Positions 47,047 to 60,410 are shown, numbered from the stretch's first letter. The stretch is 64,000 nucleotides of DNA from Nymphaea colorata (GCF_008831285.2 NC_045143.1:7883503-7947502), one strand, 5' to 3'. Notes: generated by a model not told the origin, from the letters alone. Made by a program: numbers and translations.

Positions 47047-48250
47047 GTTCTTGTTTCCAAGAGCACTTCTTAGGAGGATCCTGTGTTGAACAAAGCATAT
47101 AGTTTCTGCGCATGTGTTACTAAAAATTTTTTTGACATTTTTCATAATATTTTTTGTGTACTTGAAACTTGGCTTCCTATTTTAGTCCTCGAATGGAAGC
47201 ATTTAAAGGGATGAGAAATTGTAAGGGTTTTGGATTTGGATAATTATGTCCGTATGGTGATCTTGATCAAATTGTAATACAGCCTAAAAAAAATCAAAAC
47301 TTCGAAATCATATCCTAATTATTTACATTGTTAGAACCTTGTGTCAGAGTCCAAAGGGGCGTACAATTGACTATCTCAAATTTCACAAATTTAACATCTT
47401 CTGCATCAGCTTGAAAGGCTCTTTATTGCTAGATAATCCAAATCTTTTACCTTCTACAAATCTTTACTGTACGGGCTATCTTTTAGTCATTTTCATACTG
47501 GCTTTTAACGAATTGAATGAAGATCTCATGACTTGACCATGTATTTGGATTCGACTAACGGACTAAGTAGAATACTTGTGTTGAACCAGATATCACCAGC
47601 TTTTGGAACTCTCTTACTCTCCCACGCTAACTCCTTGTACTTTGGATATGAGGCATGGAAGCCAGTTTATGCTCGACCCTTTGGCTCGCATGTTTCAACT
47701 CAGGGTTACAACAGTAGGAGCTTCATGTTCCAATCAACGGAGAGTAATTCTGAACTGCAGATCTTTAGTAATTCGCTTTGCTCCACAAATTCTCCTAGTG
47801 TCCTCGACATAGATGGGACGACAAAGGATTCCGATGGGTCATGGGTGGACGACAAAGGATTCCGATGGGTCATGGGTGGCCGGCCAGAACTTTGCGAGCT
47901 ATTGAGCTTCTACTAACATCAAATCTTGCTTCTATTCAACTGTGCATGAGAACATCAGATTTCGACATGCATGGTTTGCGTCTCCATGCCTTCACCCCAT
48001 GCATTTGTTGAACTCTACGACATCATGTTTGTGCATACCTAGCGTTGGTGCCAATTGAGAACCGATCACTTCAGGCGAAAACAACCATTGATTGTGCTAA
48101 AACCTGAAATTGCCTAAGAAGAAGAAAAATAACGAGAAAAAAAAATCGAGCTATATAGGGAAGGAAAAAGAACCCATAGTTCTCATTGTATTGGAGATCA
48201 ATAATGGCCATGTGATCTACCTTTTCAAGAAAGATCACTACCTTGGTTAA
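47047..48250. other. No recognised gene; short tandem duplication inside
   Basis: The longest plus-strand frame (47533-47916, 127 codons) has no recognisable motif and includes a 31-bp tandem duplication (GACGACAAAGGATTCCGATG ... at 47818 and 47849), which argues against a conserved protein. Confidence 0.5.
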
Positions 48251-48258
48251 GATAGTTA

Positions 48259-48270
48259 CACTACAAGAAA
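48259..48270 (+). other. CACTA-type terminal motif
   Basis: CACTACAAGAAA is the hallmark start of plant CACTA (En/Spm) transposons. I found no inverted partner in the window. The GC-richer segment after it (to about 48460) has an open frame with CMFCHK and RCQANC, not assigned. It could be chance or one end of a fragment. Confidence 0.3.
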
Positions 48271-48784
48271 CCAAGAATGTCTGTATGTTCTGTCATAAGG
48301 TGCTTTCCCTGAGGGATGAATTTGTTCGGTGCCAGGCAAATTGTCGCCATTCACTTCAATCATCCTCATTCCAGGCTGAATGGGGAAGGAGGCTGGAAAG
48401 GTGGGTGTTGGACCCATCTGCGATCTGCCTGCCGTGCGAAAGGCGGGTCAGAATTGGATAGAGAGTTGAGAAAAACACAAGAGAAGACAAGTTTTGTTTG
48501 GTACAAACTGTTTGGCAGATGCTGGGAATTACAGTAACACAGGAGGAGGAGATGGCCACATTCTCCAGCGTCCTACCCAATCTTCAAAAGCGTGCCTAAT
48601 GTCTTGAGGAGAACAAAAGAACACACTACCACCAATGATGTGATGTATGTAAATGCTGTTGAGAATTAGATAAATAAATTGGATTGCGTGAGCCCAAACA
48701 AAGGTAGGCGGGCATGGACGGATTGTTTGACTTACTGGTCGAACCATGATAAACACCACCAACAATAGTTCGCACGCAAAAGTC

Positions 48785-48900
48785 AGAGACACACAGTGTT
48801 AGAGATAGAGAGAGATGAAAAGAGAGAAGGGCACTTGAAATTCCATCATACACACACTGTAGAGAGAGAAAGGAATGAAAAGAGAGATGGGCACTTGCAA
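48785..48900. repeat. Imperfect tandem duplication, about 60-bp unit
   Basis: ACACAGTG/CACACTG, then TAGAGA.AGA, ATGAAAAGAGAGA and GGGCACTTG occur twice (about 48791 and 48850). Further on, a compound (GT)n(GA)n run lies at 49065-49098. Confidence 0.6.
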
Positions 48901-49404
48901 AAGTTGGAATTCTATAAGAAGTGATCGACATTAGTAATTGCTCAATATATTTTCTGTTTCAGACACACATGGCAGAAAGAGAAAAGAAGAAAAATTTCAC
49001 ACTGAGAAGCCACTTTCCTTCATCTTACAAGGCTTAAAGATAAAAGATTAAAGTGAGCAAATGCGTGTGTGTGTGTGTGCGCGAGAGAGAGAGAGAAAGA
49101 GCCCGAGAGCACTCGGCTTTCCAGACACGGAGAGGGAGAGTGGGTGAGAAAAAAAAGATCAGAAGAGACAACTTTGAGAAGGAGACGCTGGCTTTCAACA
49201 CTTGGCAGTCGAGTCCACCGCCCCTCTGCACTTTGCTTCTGCCCCGCTTCCAGAAGCGCCTGCACATTCCAAACACCAAAACCTCTCAAAACACACAAAC
49301 TAAAACGACAACGACAAAAAAACTGAGTCACTTCCGAATCTTTAACTTTTCAATAAATTAGCTCATTTCAACGACCAGTCTGTAAGTGGCTGGTGCATGC
49401 ACAT

Positions 49405-49452
<48 letters not shown>

Positions 49453-49907
49453 CTGTCTTGGATCCATCAACGGGCCCCAATTTTTTTTAGCCAAATGATT
49501 TATTTCAGCACGTGGATTACATATCTCTAGTAGTGGGGCCGATCCACTTGAAGCCCATTCCCTGTGTGGCCAATACTGCCAACATGATAAATATGGGCCT
49601 ACAAAAGCTGAATCAAAATCCCAACCACCAACCATATAGTATGGGCACCAAAAAGATATTAAAAGATCTTCATTTATCAAGAACATGGTGGTGCCACACC
49701 AGAAAGACGAAGAGATGATTGCTTTGGTGTATACCAGCAACTTGGTACCAATTTTCATTATAAATATCCTTCTTGGAATATGCAAAATGTGATAGTTTTC
49801 ATTTTAAACCATTTGTTTCGAATTCTTTTCCTGTAAAAACCAGAAGAGGCTGGCTGTTGAATGGGGACGAAGCAGAAGAAAGCAAGAAAAAATCCGACGG
49901 CTGCTGT

Positions 49908-50371
49908 TTACTCACCGCGCAGACTGGATAAATCGGAGCTCTTCATAACACGCAACCTCTTGACACAGCTCACAAACATCCTGTCACACAGAAAAGTAGG
50001 AATTGAGAGACCATCGGAAAACTCCAAAACCAAAACACAGGCCACCAAGTTATTCATTGATATAACTATAAACTAGATGACGCTTTGACAAGTCGTCCCA
50101 CCAATCGGTCAAAGCAGTGGAAGGGTGATGCGAATTGGGTCCGTAACACATCCCCCATGAATTCAGCCCCAAATCACTCCTCCTCCAATATATATATATA
50201 TATACATTATTTAAATCTGTCGGATGCCAAATGTTATCCAACGACTAAAAGATGAAATCTTCCTGTTGAAAGCATCATAGACTATTGCTAATACTCCTCA
50301 AGCAACTGTTTTTCATGATGAATTCTCATTTTTTATCCGTGGCAACATTTTATCATCAACAATAAGATTGA

Positions 50372-50425
<54 letters not shown>

Positions 50426-52605
50426 CTACCAACTTAAGACATTAAAAAGTCATGTTGACACATTTTACCATCAACAGTAAGATTGAAACTAGACACCTAG
50501 GAAAGCATTTCGAAAATAAAGAAAGACAAAAGTTTGCTGATATGAAAAGTTTCAATGGTAGACTTTTGTCTAATTACAATTGAAATCTAACCTATCATCT
50601 CAAAAAAGTCCTTTTGGAAGTCAATCCAGAAACTTTAACCACAAAGATTAAAGTTTAAACTTCTAAAGAAGTTAAGAAAGAAGATTTTACGGAGTATACT
50701 GCTCAAAAAGTGAAGAAATTTACTTTTTTCACATATAATAAAAACATTCCAGCTTATTCCACACAGAAGTGGCTAATCAACAGTAAGGGTAGGCGTCTTG
50801 GAGTCAACAAGGAATAAAAAAAATGTCTCCCATACATCAGAACAGCAAAATTCGAACTCGATCCCGAAGACCCGACAGAACCATTAAACAAAGGAAAATA
50901 AACAAAAACCAATCGACAAAAACTCATCATGCACGAGTATTTCATACTTAATTTCAACACGGCATGAGTCATCTAATTAAACTAGAATTAAAAATTTCAC
51001 AACCACTCTCTTAAAATTTGTTATTTTATCACTTTTTCATCATCATATACTTATAATAGTATAATACTTCATATCAGAGAGAAGAAAAGTGTGGAAGGAA
51101 GAAAACAGGGGGAGCACAGGAATCCTACCTCCATGGCACATCACCAACCAGCATCCGATCACCTTCATTGTCTTCATAAACCAGGGTATATTCTCCGCTG
51201 CCGTCCAACAACCCTGTAATGGGCTTCTCTTCTTTACTACCGCCATGGCTTCCATCTGCGAGATTTCTTTGAGCTAAACCAATAACAGAAAGAAACAAAT
51301 AAGAATAGATTAAAAAAATATTGTTTTCACCTTCCGATACAAAAAGAAGGTAGCAGATTCTGTTACCTGCAAGAAGGCCTCGGAATAGTTCATCAACGGC
51401 GACGGCGAGCTTGCCGTAACTGTCATAAGCATTAAGATCAACCTTCCTCCCAATAGGCACCCCGTCCATGTTTATCTTCACAAATAGCCCGCTCTTAGGA
51501 ACCTCTGTGTTCCTTCCATTGATGGGATCTGCAGTGCTCTGTTTTTCTGGTGGGGGTTTAGAGGAGCTAGCAGCAAAATTCTTCCTGAATGATCTCAAAG
51601 GTGGCCAACCGACTACGGCCCTGCTTTTTTCAAAAAAAAAATAAAAGGAAAGTCATGTTAGGATCCGAAGGAAATTTGAACTTTAGCTTATTATCTTTTC
51701 CGTGTTTTTGCTAATCATTCAACAAGTAATTGCCTTATTTTTTTGGCTAAAACCTAACCGTTATATGTAATTTATAATCTAAAAAACAAACAAACAAACT
51801 TTTGGCAGGGAAAGAACTGCAAGGCCTAGGATAATACTCTTAAATAAACGGAAATTTGTAGCTATGCCGTAGAATTTCACATCATTAACTTTCAGATCCT
51901 GAAAATTTTCCATCTGTACAACGGAAAAACATGGGTAAAAAGTGGTTCTCAAGTTTCTCCCATGGTTGCCGTTGCTTAAAATACTCGCATGCATGAATCT
52001 CAACTAAAATTTTAACAGAAAAAAATGGCAAAAATAAATCGTTGTCCTCATCAAGAAGAACGCCCATCTTTATCCTTCTGCTATACGTGGAAAATGGCCC
52101 CCAAGACAAAGAATTCTAACCTCTGTTCTTGCTTTGTGACATTCGAAGCTGGCTCCTTCATTATGTTCTGCACACCATGGTTGGTTGTAAATGAAAGAAA
52201 GGTAGGTTGGTTATTGGGCAACACGGAAGATGCAGGAGCAGGTGGCGTTGGTGATGACCATGGAGGGAAACACCCAGACTTGTTCTGGAAGCTCTCTTGC
52301 TTGGTTGAGAAACCATCCAGCGTGTCTGAAAACACCCTTTTTGCACCTACAGAGTTAGCGCCCTTTGGGAGCTTAGAGATGTCTTCAAGGGATTGGTGAT
52401 CAGAAAGATGGGTTTCTCTCTCTACCCAGTCCCCAGGGAGGCCCAACCTCAGCTCTGTCTCTCTAGTCCTCGGCCCGAGGTCCTTCTCCTCCAAACCCCT
52501 AAACCCCTCAAGCTTCTTCCCCGCCTTCGGCCCCTCTTTCTCACCTGGAACCAACTCGAACAAAGTCCTTCCACTCTTCTCATCGACACCATTTTCTCTT
52601 TCCAT
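49908..52605 (-). CDS. Aux/IAA auxin-response repressor (IAA18/IAA26-like), four exons
   Basis: Nuclear repressor that binds ARF transcription factors and is degraded with TIR1/AFB when auxin is present. Exons on the minus strand: 52605-52121, 51620-51367, 51273-51129 and 49980-49908. All introns are GT/AG (500, 93 and 1148 bp) and phases agree, giving 318 residues. Domain I, the EAR repression motif ELRLGLPG, is at 51-58. The domain II degron VVGWPPLRSFRKN is at 164-176, split from exon 1 just upstream. Domain III, LFVKINMDGVPIGRKVDL, is at 206-223 with the conserved PB1 lysine 210. Domain IV runs GLLDGSGEYTL ... YEDNEGDRMLVGDVPW (ends at 294), then RMFVSCVKRLRVMKSSD in exon 4. The degron has Leu where Val/Ile is usual after GWPP, and Arg where most members have Glu/Gln before MFV. 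The subclass assignment rests on motif resemblance. Confidence 0.95.
50376..50421. repeat. (AT)n microsatellite in Aux/IAA intron 3
   Basis: A perfect TA run of about 45 bp lies in the largest intron. A shorter one is at 50190-50204. Another run at 49410-49447 lies downstream of the stop. Confidence 0.9.
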
Positions 52606-52960
52606 TTCCTTATCAAACTCCTACCCACATGCCAAAAGGGCCTGAAACTGAAGAAATTTTTTGATAACTGAAGAACACGAGAGGAAACAGAAAGAAAGAA
52701 GGGATTTCTCCAAGTTGGCAGCGCTGAGACCACCACGAAGTCTGTCAATTAAGCCGAAATGCCGGCCAACCTCCACGGAAATGACAGGCTGAGAGATTAA
52801 ACCGAAGGGCTGGTCTGTGAGGAAATGTCAAACAAAGCAGAGAAGAGAGACAGAGAGAGAGAGAGAGAGAGTCGTGGAGGAGAAAAATGGGACAAGACAG
52901 AGGAGTGAGGAGTGAAAGTAGAACACGCAAGGTGAGGTTGGGGTTCCCCTAAATATGCAC
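52606..52960 (-). promoter_or_regulatory. Leader and core promoter of the Aux/IAA gene
   Basis: Read on the minus strand, GCATATTTAGG (52958-52948) is a TATA-like box. It is followed by about 340 bases with a long pyrimidine tract containing (CT)n at 52843-52870, a common feature of plant 5' untranslated leaders, and then the ATG at 52605. The distance and composition fit a single unspliced leader. A GAGACA/TGTCTC core at about 52848 lies within the CT tract and cannot be taken as an auxin-response element on that basis alone. Confidence 0.55.
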
Positions 52961-52979
52961 AGACAGCGTAGCAAGCAGA

Positions 52980-53900
52980 AAAAGAAGAAGAATTAAATAT
53001 TTGGTTGCTACTGTGTTTTTCTAAAGAAGGCAAATTATTTCTTTTCATTTCAATGAAAGCGGCTACTTTTCCTGGTTTTTTCCTTTCACGGGGAATCGAT
53101 TGCCCACTTCAATTGAGCTTCGAGGAAACTGAACTACACGACAAGAATGCAACCGGTTCTTTAACCAGACATTTTTTCAACTTCGTATTCAAATATCCTT
53201 GTTCTCAGTCAAGTAGAAAAAGTAGAGCGAGCTTATCAGTGAATACAGAAACATGAAACCACGTCTGAAGATTAGACAAAGATGTTCTTCTTTAACGACT
53301 AAAACCTCTCTTTATTAAACCGAAAGCTCTGGTATGAGGGCACAAAACCCTAATCAACGATAACTTTATGAGGAAAAGAATGGAGGTTTTATCTCTGCAC
53401 ACCAGATTTGCGTGATCCGGTTTTGCAGGCTCCCCACCATTATAACATGCAGATGCCATGATGATCATGTCGCTTCCAGCCCCACACACCAAAGCGTGAT
53501 TCACCCATCCCCATTTCTTCTTTCTCTCTCCTTCTTTCTTCTTTTTTATTCTTCTTCTTTTCTGTTTTTAAAGTTTCTGAATTACTTTTTCCTCTTTTTC
53601 ATTCTTTTCGTTTTATAAGTTTTCTGAATTACTCGGAAAATAAATTGGCAAAAGATTGGATGCTCCCTCTGAGGTGAACAAATGATGTTTCCTGTTCTTG
53701 CTTTTACTTTCTTCTAAGTTATTGCAGATTTGACAGCTTCGATGACCGGCAAATTTCAGGTCGCTTGAAGAATCCTTCACCTTTTTACAGTTTAGTCTCT
53801 GTGCTTTTGTCCGTTAGGGAGTTGAACTTTTAACTTCCGTAAATTGCAGAATGGAGCTTGGGTTACCGTATAACCGCATCAACGGTGTCACGAACTTTGC
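52980..53900. other. Upstream region of Aux/IAA, no gene recognised
   Basis: T-rich stretch at 53520-53630. A minus-strand open frame at 53292-53504 encodes CGAGSDMIIMASACYNGGEP and looks slightly exon-like, but I cannot assign it and see no splice partner. Confidence 0.45.
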
Positions 53901-53934
53901 ATTTTGAAGCAACGCAAAGTCCAAATTAGGTGCA

Positions 53935-54265
53935 GAAAAGGAGCTGAGTCGAACTTGAACTCGTTTAGCTCAACTCGAGTTGATTCATACATTGCTCGGT
54001 TGCAGCTCGAATTGAATGGTATAAGGTTAGATTAAGATCGACTTGATAAACCGAGTCCTAGCTGGAAGTCAATTCGTTTAAGCTTGTTCATCAACTTCTC
54101 ATTTGATTTGATCATTTTGAATGGTTTTTAAGTCTGGAAATTATTAGTAAAATAGATTATGTACATTAAACTAGCTTGCTCAGTTTAATCGAGTGGAGTT
54201 CATGTAATTCGAACTCGACTCGTTTATAAGCTCGAGTTTTCAGCCACATAAATGAATTCGAGTCG
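53935..54265. repeat. GAGCTCG-family hAT-like MITE, third copy
   Basis: The motifs GAGTCGAACTTGAACTCG, CTCAACTCGAGTTGATTC, TTTAATCGAGTGGAGTTC and AACTCGACTCGTTTATAAGC relate it to 13467-13942. Ends are not defined. Confidence 0.5.
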
Positions 54266-55469
54266 ATCTCAAGATGGTTGGACTCATTGTACAACCCAAT
54301 TCAAGTACTTGAAACCAGCAGCTTATTAGCAAATAAAAATTACCAAGTTTCAAACCCAAATTGCAAATCTTTTTTTCACTTTGGATGTGGCATGATATGG
54401 TTGAACTGTTAGATCTGAAGAACATTAAAATTTTTCTCCTCCTGCACGATAAAAAATTGGAAGGTGTTTATATACTGAACGGATAAAGCGGAATGTTAGT
54501 GTTTTTTTCTTTTTAACATTGACGGTTGAAAGAAGAATAAAAAAATAATAGAGCATTATAGGAAAAGGATCAAGCACTGATCTATCCAACGTTTACCAAT
54601 TTGTTATATATTTAGACATATATACATATGAGGAGGTGGGTGAGTGGGTGGGTGGGTGTCAACTTTGTCATTTTAATTTTTTCGTATGGATAAAATCTCG
54701 AATTTACTGCCATTAATTTTCTGGAGGCAGGTAAGAGTATGAGTATTGTATTACTTTTGGTAAAAGAGAGCAAGAACAATTATCTTCACCTTCCGCCTGG
54801 CCGACAGATGGAAGGGACGGGCGTTCGTTTTGCAGCAGCAGCCCTCGCTTTTAATTCGTGGCGTCCCATCAACTTCGGCGACACTACCACGTTCAGACCC
54901 CACACCGCACTCGTGAGGACACAATATTGCTAAACGAAATTATCCCTTCTCCACCTGCCCAGAAGATCACTCAAAAACCACGACATCGCCGGAAAAACGG
55001 AAACCGAGCAAAAAAACGGCCGGCCTGATGGAGTCGCCGACGGGACGCAATATATCATTCATTTACGTGCTTACTAAAATGCACAAACTCATTGGTATAT
55101 ATGGCTTATATATATTGTAATATTATATATAGAAAATTGTAGGACTGTGTTGGCGGAACAATCTGGTGTTGTCGACGTTGAAAGAATTGCCGAGTAGAAA
55201 GTTGAAAACGAGATTACGTGAAGAGACAGGTCATCGCGGAAGAGTTGATCTGCACAAGACGTTACATGGGGAGGAGGAGTGGATCGTTGGTCGCCGGGGA
55301 CAGAACCAAATAAGAAAGAGCATGCGCGTTCCCTGGCTTTTCTGCGTCTTTCCTTTTCGTTGATTTAACATTTCTCCAAAGATCATCAAAAACCACCTCT
55401 CCGATTAACACTCACACTGAAATCGATGCACTTCAGATAAAAATTTTCTCTCCTTTGTTTGGTTAGGGC

Positions 55470-55900
55470 TTAGGGTAGATGCATAAACCCTCGGATCGGG
55501 TCGGGTCGGGTCATGGGTTGACCCGAACCCCATTCCTCACTGGGCACGGCATCCTCGCCTGGTCGGCTGCAGGCTGCTGCTGCAGCGGAAGCGATGGGTT
55601 TTGGACGCTGCCGGGAACGCGTGCCGCACACAGATTCTCCCCCCACCCCCGGTGTGGGGCCCACACGCCCCTTTCTTTATATTTTGACTGCCATTGGTTG
55701 GATCTGCGACTGGTGGGGCCCGCAAAGCAATATCTGATCAGTCGCGTTCCGACACGTTGCCACGCGGACACGTGCTGCAAATCCTTTTTGGTCTTCTCAG
55801 TCAGCTCCACCACGGCTACCTGGAACTCCCCATTCGCCCACGTGGCCACTTCCACTTACCCGGAGCTCCTTCACTTCCCTCTAAATTGCAAACACGCGCG
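55470..55900. promoter_or_regulatory. GC-rich segment with two G-boxes
   Basis: Two CACGTG G-boxes lie at 55769-55774 and 55839-55844, with further ACGT-type cores (GACACGTTG, GCCACGCGG) between 55750 and 55775. The first part (55490-55520) is GGGTCGGG-repeat sequence of MITE type. The frames here (up to 186 codons at 55479-56039) have no family motif and run through the repeat, so I do not call a gene. The motif cluster resembles a bZIP/bHLH-bound promoter, but no transcription unit could be assigned. Confidence 0.35.
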
Positions 55901-56416
55901 CCATTTAGTTCCGTTTTTTCCCGCAAACCTCATTTCGCATATATGTGCGAAATCACGATTCTTTGGAATGACTCGATGTCTGTTCGGTCCAATGATTTTT
56001 TATGATCCGCAAAGTCAAATTTTACGACTTGAGAGATAAAAAGTCTCTCGGTTTTCAGGAGGAGGACAGGTTGAAGACATAAAATACGAGTTTATGATCA
56101 TGTCAAACGCATTTGCATTGTCGAATCTGGTTAAAATGACTTGATTGAAGACTTGCAATGGATTAGGTTAAAACAACTCCATCCCGCTGTCTACGCGCGG
56201 ACGTGTGGGATTTACGGGCTATGTTGGTCAAGTGAATAGAAGAAAAATATGATATGATTGTAAAGCATTCAATCATTCAATCAATTTGATTGATGACTTC
56301 AAGTGTGTCACGTATGAAGTTATTTTATCGAAATGTGACAGTGATAATATTTCACGTGACCCATTGTAAGTTACCATTCAAATTGACCAGCCGGCACATA
56401 AATTAGCTTAAGAAGT

Positions 56417-56540
<124 letters not shown>

Positions 56541-59500
56541 AACGATAACTCTACTTTCAAGTCACTTAATTCATTTAATCAGACCTTACATATAAAGAAT
56601 ACCAATGGTTAAAAGAAAAACAATGAAAAAAAATGTGAATTAATACTATATGATAAAAATACCATCATCTTTTTTTTTTTTCCTTTTAACTGTTGATTAT
56701 ATTAGATTAGACGGCCGTAGTTGGATGACTGAGTGACTCTGAAAATTTAAACTCATAATTTTATTTTCCTATATATATATATATAAATTGGTGTATACCT
56801 TACCTGTCTGGTTTGAGTGGCATGGGTGCAATCACTTTTGAGCGTGCTATGACACTAGGGGTTAATAAAGTAGCCTTAAAAGTTTTATGCAGTTGAACTA
56901 ACAAGTGATCAAGTCTTTACGTGGGTGTGGTTTCTAAAGAAAAAGTATCCAATTATTTTAGTTCTTTTGAAGTCATATATGTGTGTATACGTATGTGTCT
57001 TATGTGGCCATCGGCCTTCTGTCGGGCGGTTGGTCTTCTCACCCACCCAAAGTCTTATATGTGTGCATACGTTATGTGTTTGCATGTAAGGTCGTGTTTG
57101 AATTAGCAGATGATAATGTATGAGACGTCCTCCACCCCCCTTTCTCCGAATCATTCATGGCACGTTCCAAGCTATCAAACACCATTTTAAGTGATCTAAT
57201 ACTAGAGATAGTGAAAGAGAGAGAGAAGAAAATATTAGATTAAAGAATTAGGGCGCTTATTCATCCAAGGAGGAGGAAAATCAATCAGTTGAAAGCGAAA
57301 TCAGCAAAATATAAACAAAGTTTCGTATGTCAGCAGTAAACCTATTAATCTATCATATCCTTTTGTCTCCCCACCAAACTTTGGATCTGTTCACCAGCAT
57401 TTTTTTCAACCAGACACAAACCTATATATATCTAACCATGGGGAAGCGTCATTGAAAAATCTTTTTGAGAACTAGAAATCTGTTTGGAGAGTGCGCTGGA
57501 TTGTGCAAACACGCACACGTACACGCACACGTACACGCACACTAGAAACTGTTCATCGAAGTCCTTCATCTGAGTCGTCACTATGCTTTTACGGCCCTGA
57601 TGATCGACCAAGATGAGTGGTTTATGTTGTTGAGGGATATTCAAGTTGAAGGGTATATCATATGGTCATCCAGGTACGCCCCTAAAACCTATGGGCTGGG
57701 GGAAAGCAGGGTGGCTTCACCTCTCGTACACCGTCAAAGCACAACCTAATTTTAAGAATTTCTAGCTTTAAGGACTCAACTTGATCGTCAAATGCATGTC
57801 GGCTCTAATTAAATTCTCACGTCTCTAATAAAAGAACACCTTCTTGATCGGTCATTATATTGGGGTCTTGCCACTTAGTGGGTGTTTGGTAATAGGAACA
57901 CTAATGTGATATCAATGCATAAATCTATTATAAAGATTGAAACAAATTCATGGAACACTATGTTCTAGTCTTCCTATTAGTATACACCTCATAAAGTGCT
58001 ATTTGATAATAACGAGAGGTATTTAGGGCAGGTCACGACTGTGTGCACAGTTCGGCCTGACGAGGTAGACTATGGAACTGTAACAAACTGTTCTCATTGT
58101 CAAACGGCTCTTCAGGGTCAGCACATGCTCGACCTCCTTACATCCTTAGACCTTAACTTGAAGGGTTTAATCTAGTCTATCCAACCAAATGTCTAGAGCT
58201 TTGTCCAACTTTGTGGAACTAAAAAAAGAACTTAAACCTAAAAGAAAGAGTGGGGTGCCACAAAAGTACTTTGGAATTAAGTGCCCATGATTTTGATATG
58301 CTTTTCTTTATAAAGAATAAGATGTTTGGACAAATCACATATAAAATTAAACACATCAATCTTTCTATGTCTAATTATTTAGTCAATTAACAAATCACTT
58401 GTTTTCTTTAAAATTAAGCAGAACTATGCTTTGAGGTTAATTTGTCGCAAAGCGTGCAGTATTTTTAAAAGACAAACTCCACGCTAGATCATGATGTTAC
58501 ACACAACCTTCTGAGAAGCTTCTGAGTCAATAAGCGAGGACCACCCTGCTGGTATGTAGCTGATTTGCTGAACTTTTTTGCACTTCTTTAGAATAGTATA
58601 AAGGAGTGCTTCTTGATTTCTCTGAGGTGTTCAGCAAATCGAGTCACTTTTTCAAAACTAATAAAGAACGATTCCTTTTGTACATTAGCGTAATCAATAG
58701 CAAGAAAGGGGGAAAAGGGGGAGGGGATGTTTATCACGATTTCTTTTGCTCATAAAGGTAGAGCGTGAATGATTTAATGTAATTTGCAAGGAGCCGGCTT
58801 ACATACCATCTATTTACATAAATCCACCAAATGTTTCTATAATTGTGATTCCATTGCCGGACGCCCTCGTCGGCTCCCAGTGTTTTCGCTAATTCAACTT
58901 CCAAACTTACTTTTATAATACTGCTCTGATGCATCTATAATACACATTTCGAAAACACATACTTTTATTTCAAGAAACATTGGATAACCATGTCTAGTAC
59001 TGCTTGATTGTTGAATCGAAGAAACATATTTACATTCACTTCACAACAACATGATGTGCTTGAAACATATATTTTTAAAACACGTGTTCGAAGAAAGCGA
59101 ATGTTCTTCGTACAAGCTACTTAGTTCTATACGCCTCCTACTCATACCGAGAAACTACCCTTGAAGGGCTTAGCATAACTGACCAGTTTGAGTGTCGTGT
59201 TGAAGATGCGCTCTTAATCTGATTCCCATGGGTAGTATACGTCTATACTGCAAACTGTGACATATGTGACACTCAAGTTGAAAGGTATAATCATATATTC
59301 AACTGCCTAGATTCTGAAGCAGCCCTGAACCCTAAAAGTGGAGCGACGAATTGTAGCTTTGCACAAACCACCCACAACAAGAAACTTCAAAATGTGTGAC
59401 TCACTCTCAAAATTAAATCCAAAAGTTTGGACTTAATAAAAATTTATAGGAAGAAAGATTATTGTTCTCATAGACTACTTCGTAATTTTATATTTGGGCG

Positions 59501-60280
59501 TCATCAAAGTTTTCTTTGCATCATTTCAGCATTAATTTGCTTTGTAGCATGGCACAAATTATTTCAGTGGCACTAATTTTGGAAAAAGAGAAGAAGAGGG
59601 GGCCTTTTGTAGCATCTGTTCTTTATAAAACAGATGGATGTGAACTCTTAAGCTTGCACTTGATCAGAAAAGCAACACTTGTCTGCTGAGGATCTAAAAG
59701 AGGTGGTAGTTGGAGGTCACTTCAAGGAACATTCATCAACCTCTACATTGCTGTCACTTCAAATAAATATAACAGTGACCTTCACCTTGATGTAATAGGA
59801 ATGACACCAGCTTTGAACAAGATATGGTCACTAGGAATAGTTCTTATACTCAATGACTGAAAAGCATGATATTCTTGATAAAGTGAAAGCTCTTCTTTGT
59901 GTGCTTTTTTTTTTCCCTTTTATAATAGCATTTGTGTAAAAATGGATGTGCTATATGAAAAAGAACATTTTCATTAACAAGTCTTTGTTCCTGGGAGAAA
60001 ATAATTATATTTACTTAACAATATGGAAGATTTTTTTTTCTTGTTGGAAAACTTTTTATGGCAACATATATTGATTTTTTTAAATTTCATGTCCCATCGA
60101 GCTCCTTTGATAATTCTTAATTAACTTCTTCGATTTCCCTCAAGAACTTGGTGCAAATTATCAAGTTTCAATTTTCAATTGTCTTTTATTGTCTCCAAAC
60201 ACATAATTCACGAGATATATAATATGCATTAATAATAGAACTTTCCAACAATTGGTGGCTACAAACAAGGGAAGCTCTTC
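56541..60280. other. Intergenic DNA without recognised genes
   Basis: Only microsatellites and short AT-driven frames are seen. An ACACGC/GTACACGCAC minisatellite lies at 57507-57541. Confidence 0.7.
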
Positions 60281-60289
60281 GAATTAGTT

Positions 60290-60410
60290 ACTTATGAGAA
60301 AGCCGATAAAATAGGAGTTTATAGCAAAATTTGAGGACAAAAAGTTTTTCAAGTACAAGAACAAACCGCAAAAGCAAAAATAAAACACGAAATATACAAG
60401 ACAACCGCAT
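60290..60410 (-). repeat. Dispersed repeat, copy 2 (partner 35230-35335)
   Basis: The inverted complement of the copy at 35230: GAAAGCCGATAAAATAGGAG, TTTGAGGACAAAAAGTTT and AAGTACAAGAACAAACCGC follow the same order. Confidence 0.6.

Noticed and set aside
47533..47916. 127-codon open frame
   Set aside because: No recognised motif, and it contains a 31-bp tandem duplication that is not a multiple of three, inconsistent with a conserved protein.
48243..48461. Zinc-finger gene suggested by CxxC...C...C spacing
   Set aside because: The spacing fits no family I can name and there is no supporting gene structure; kept only as a weak note beside the CACTA motif.
55479..56039. 186-codon open frame
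   Set aside because: It begins in MITE-like GGGTCGGG repeats and runs through a G-box-bearing region without any protein motif.
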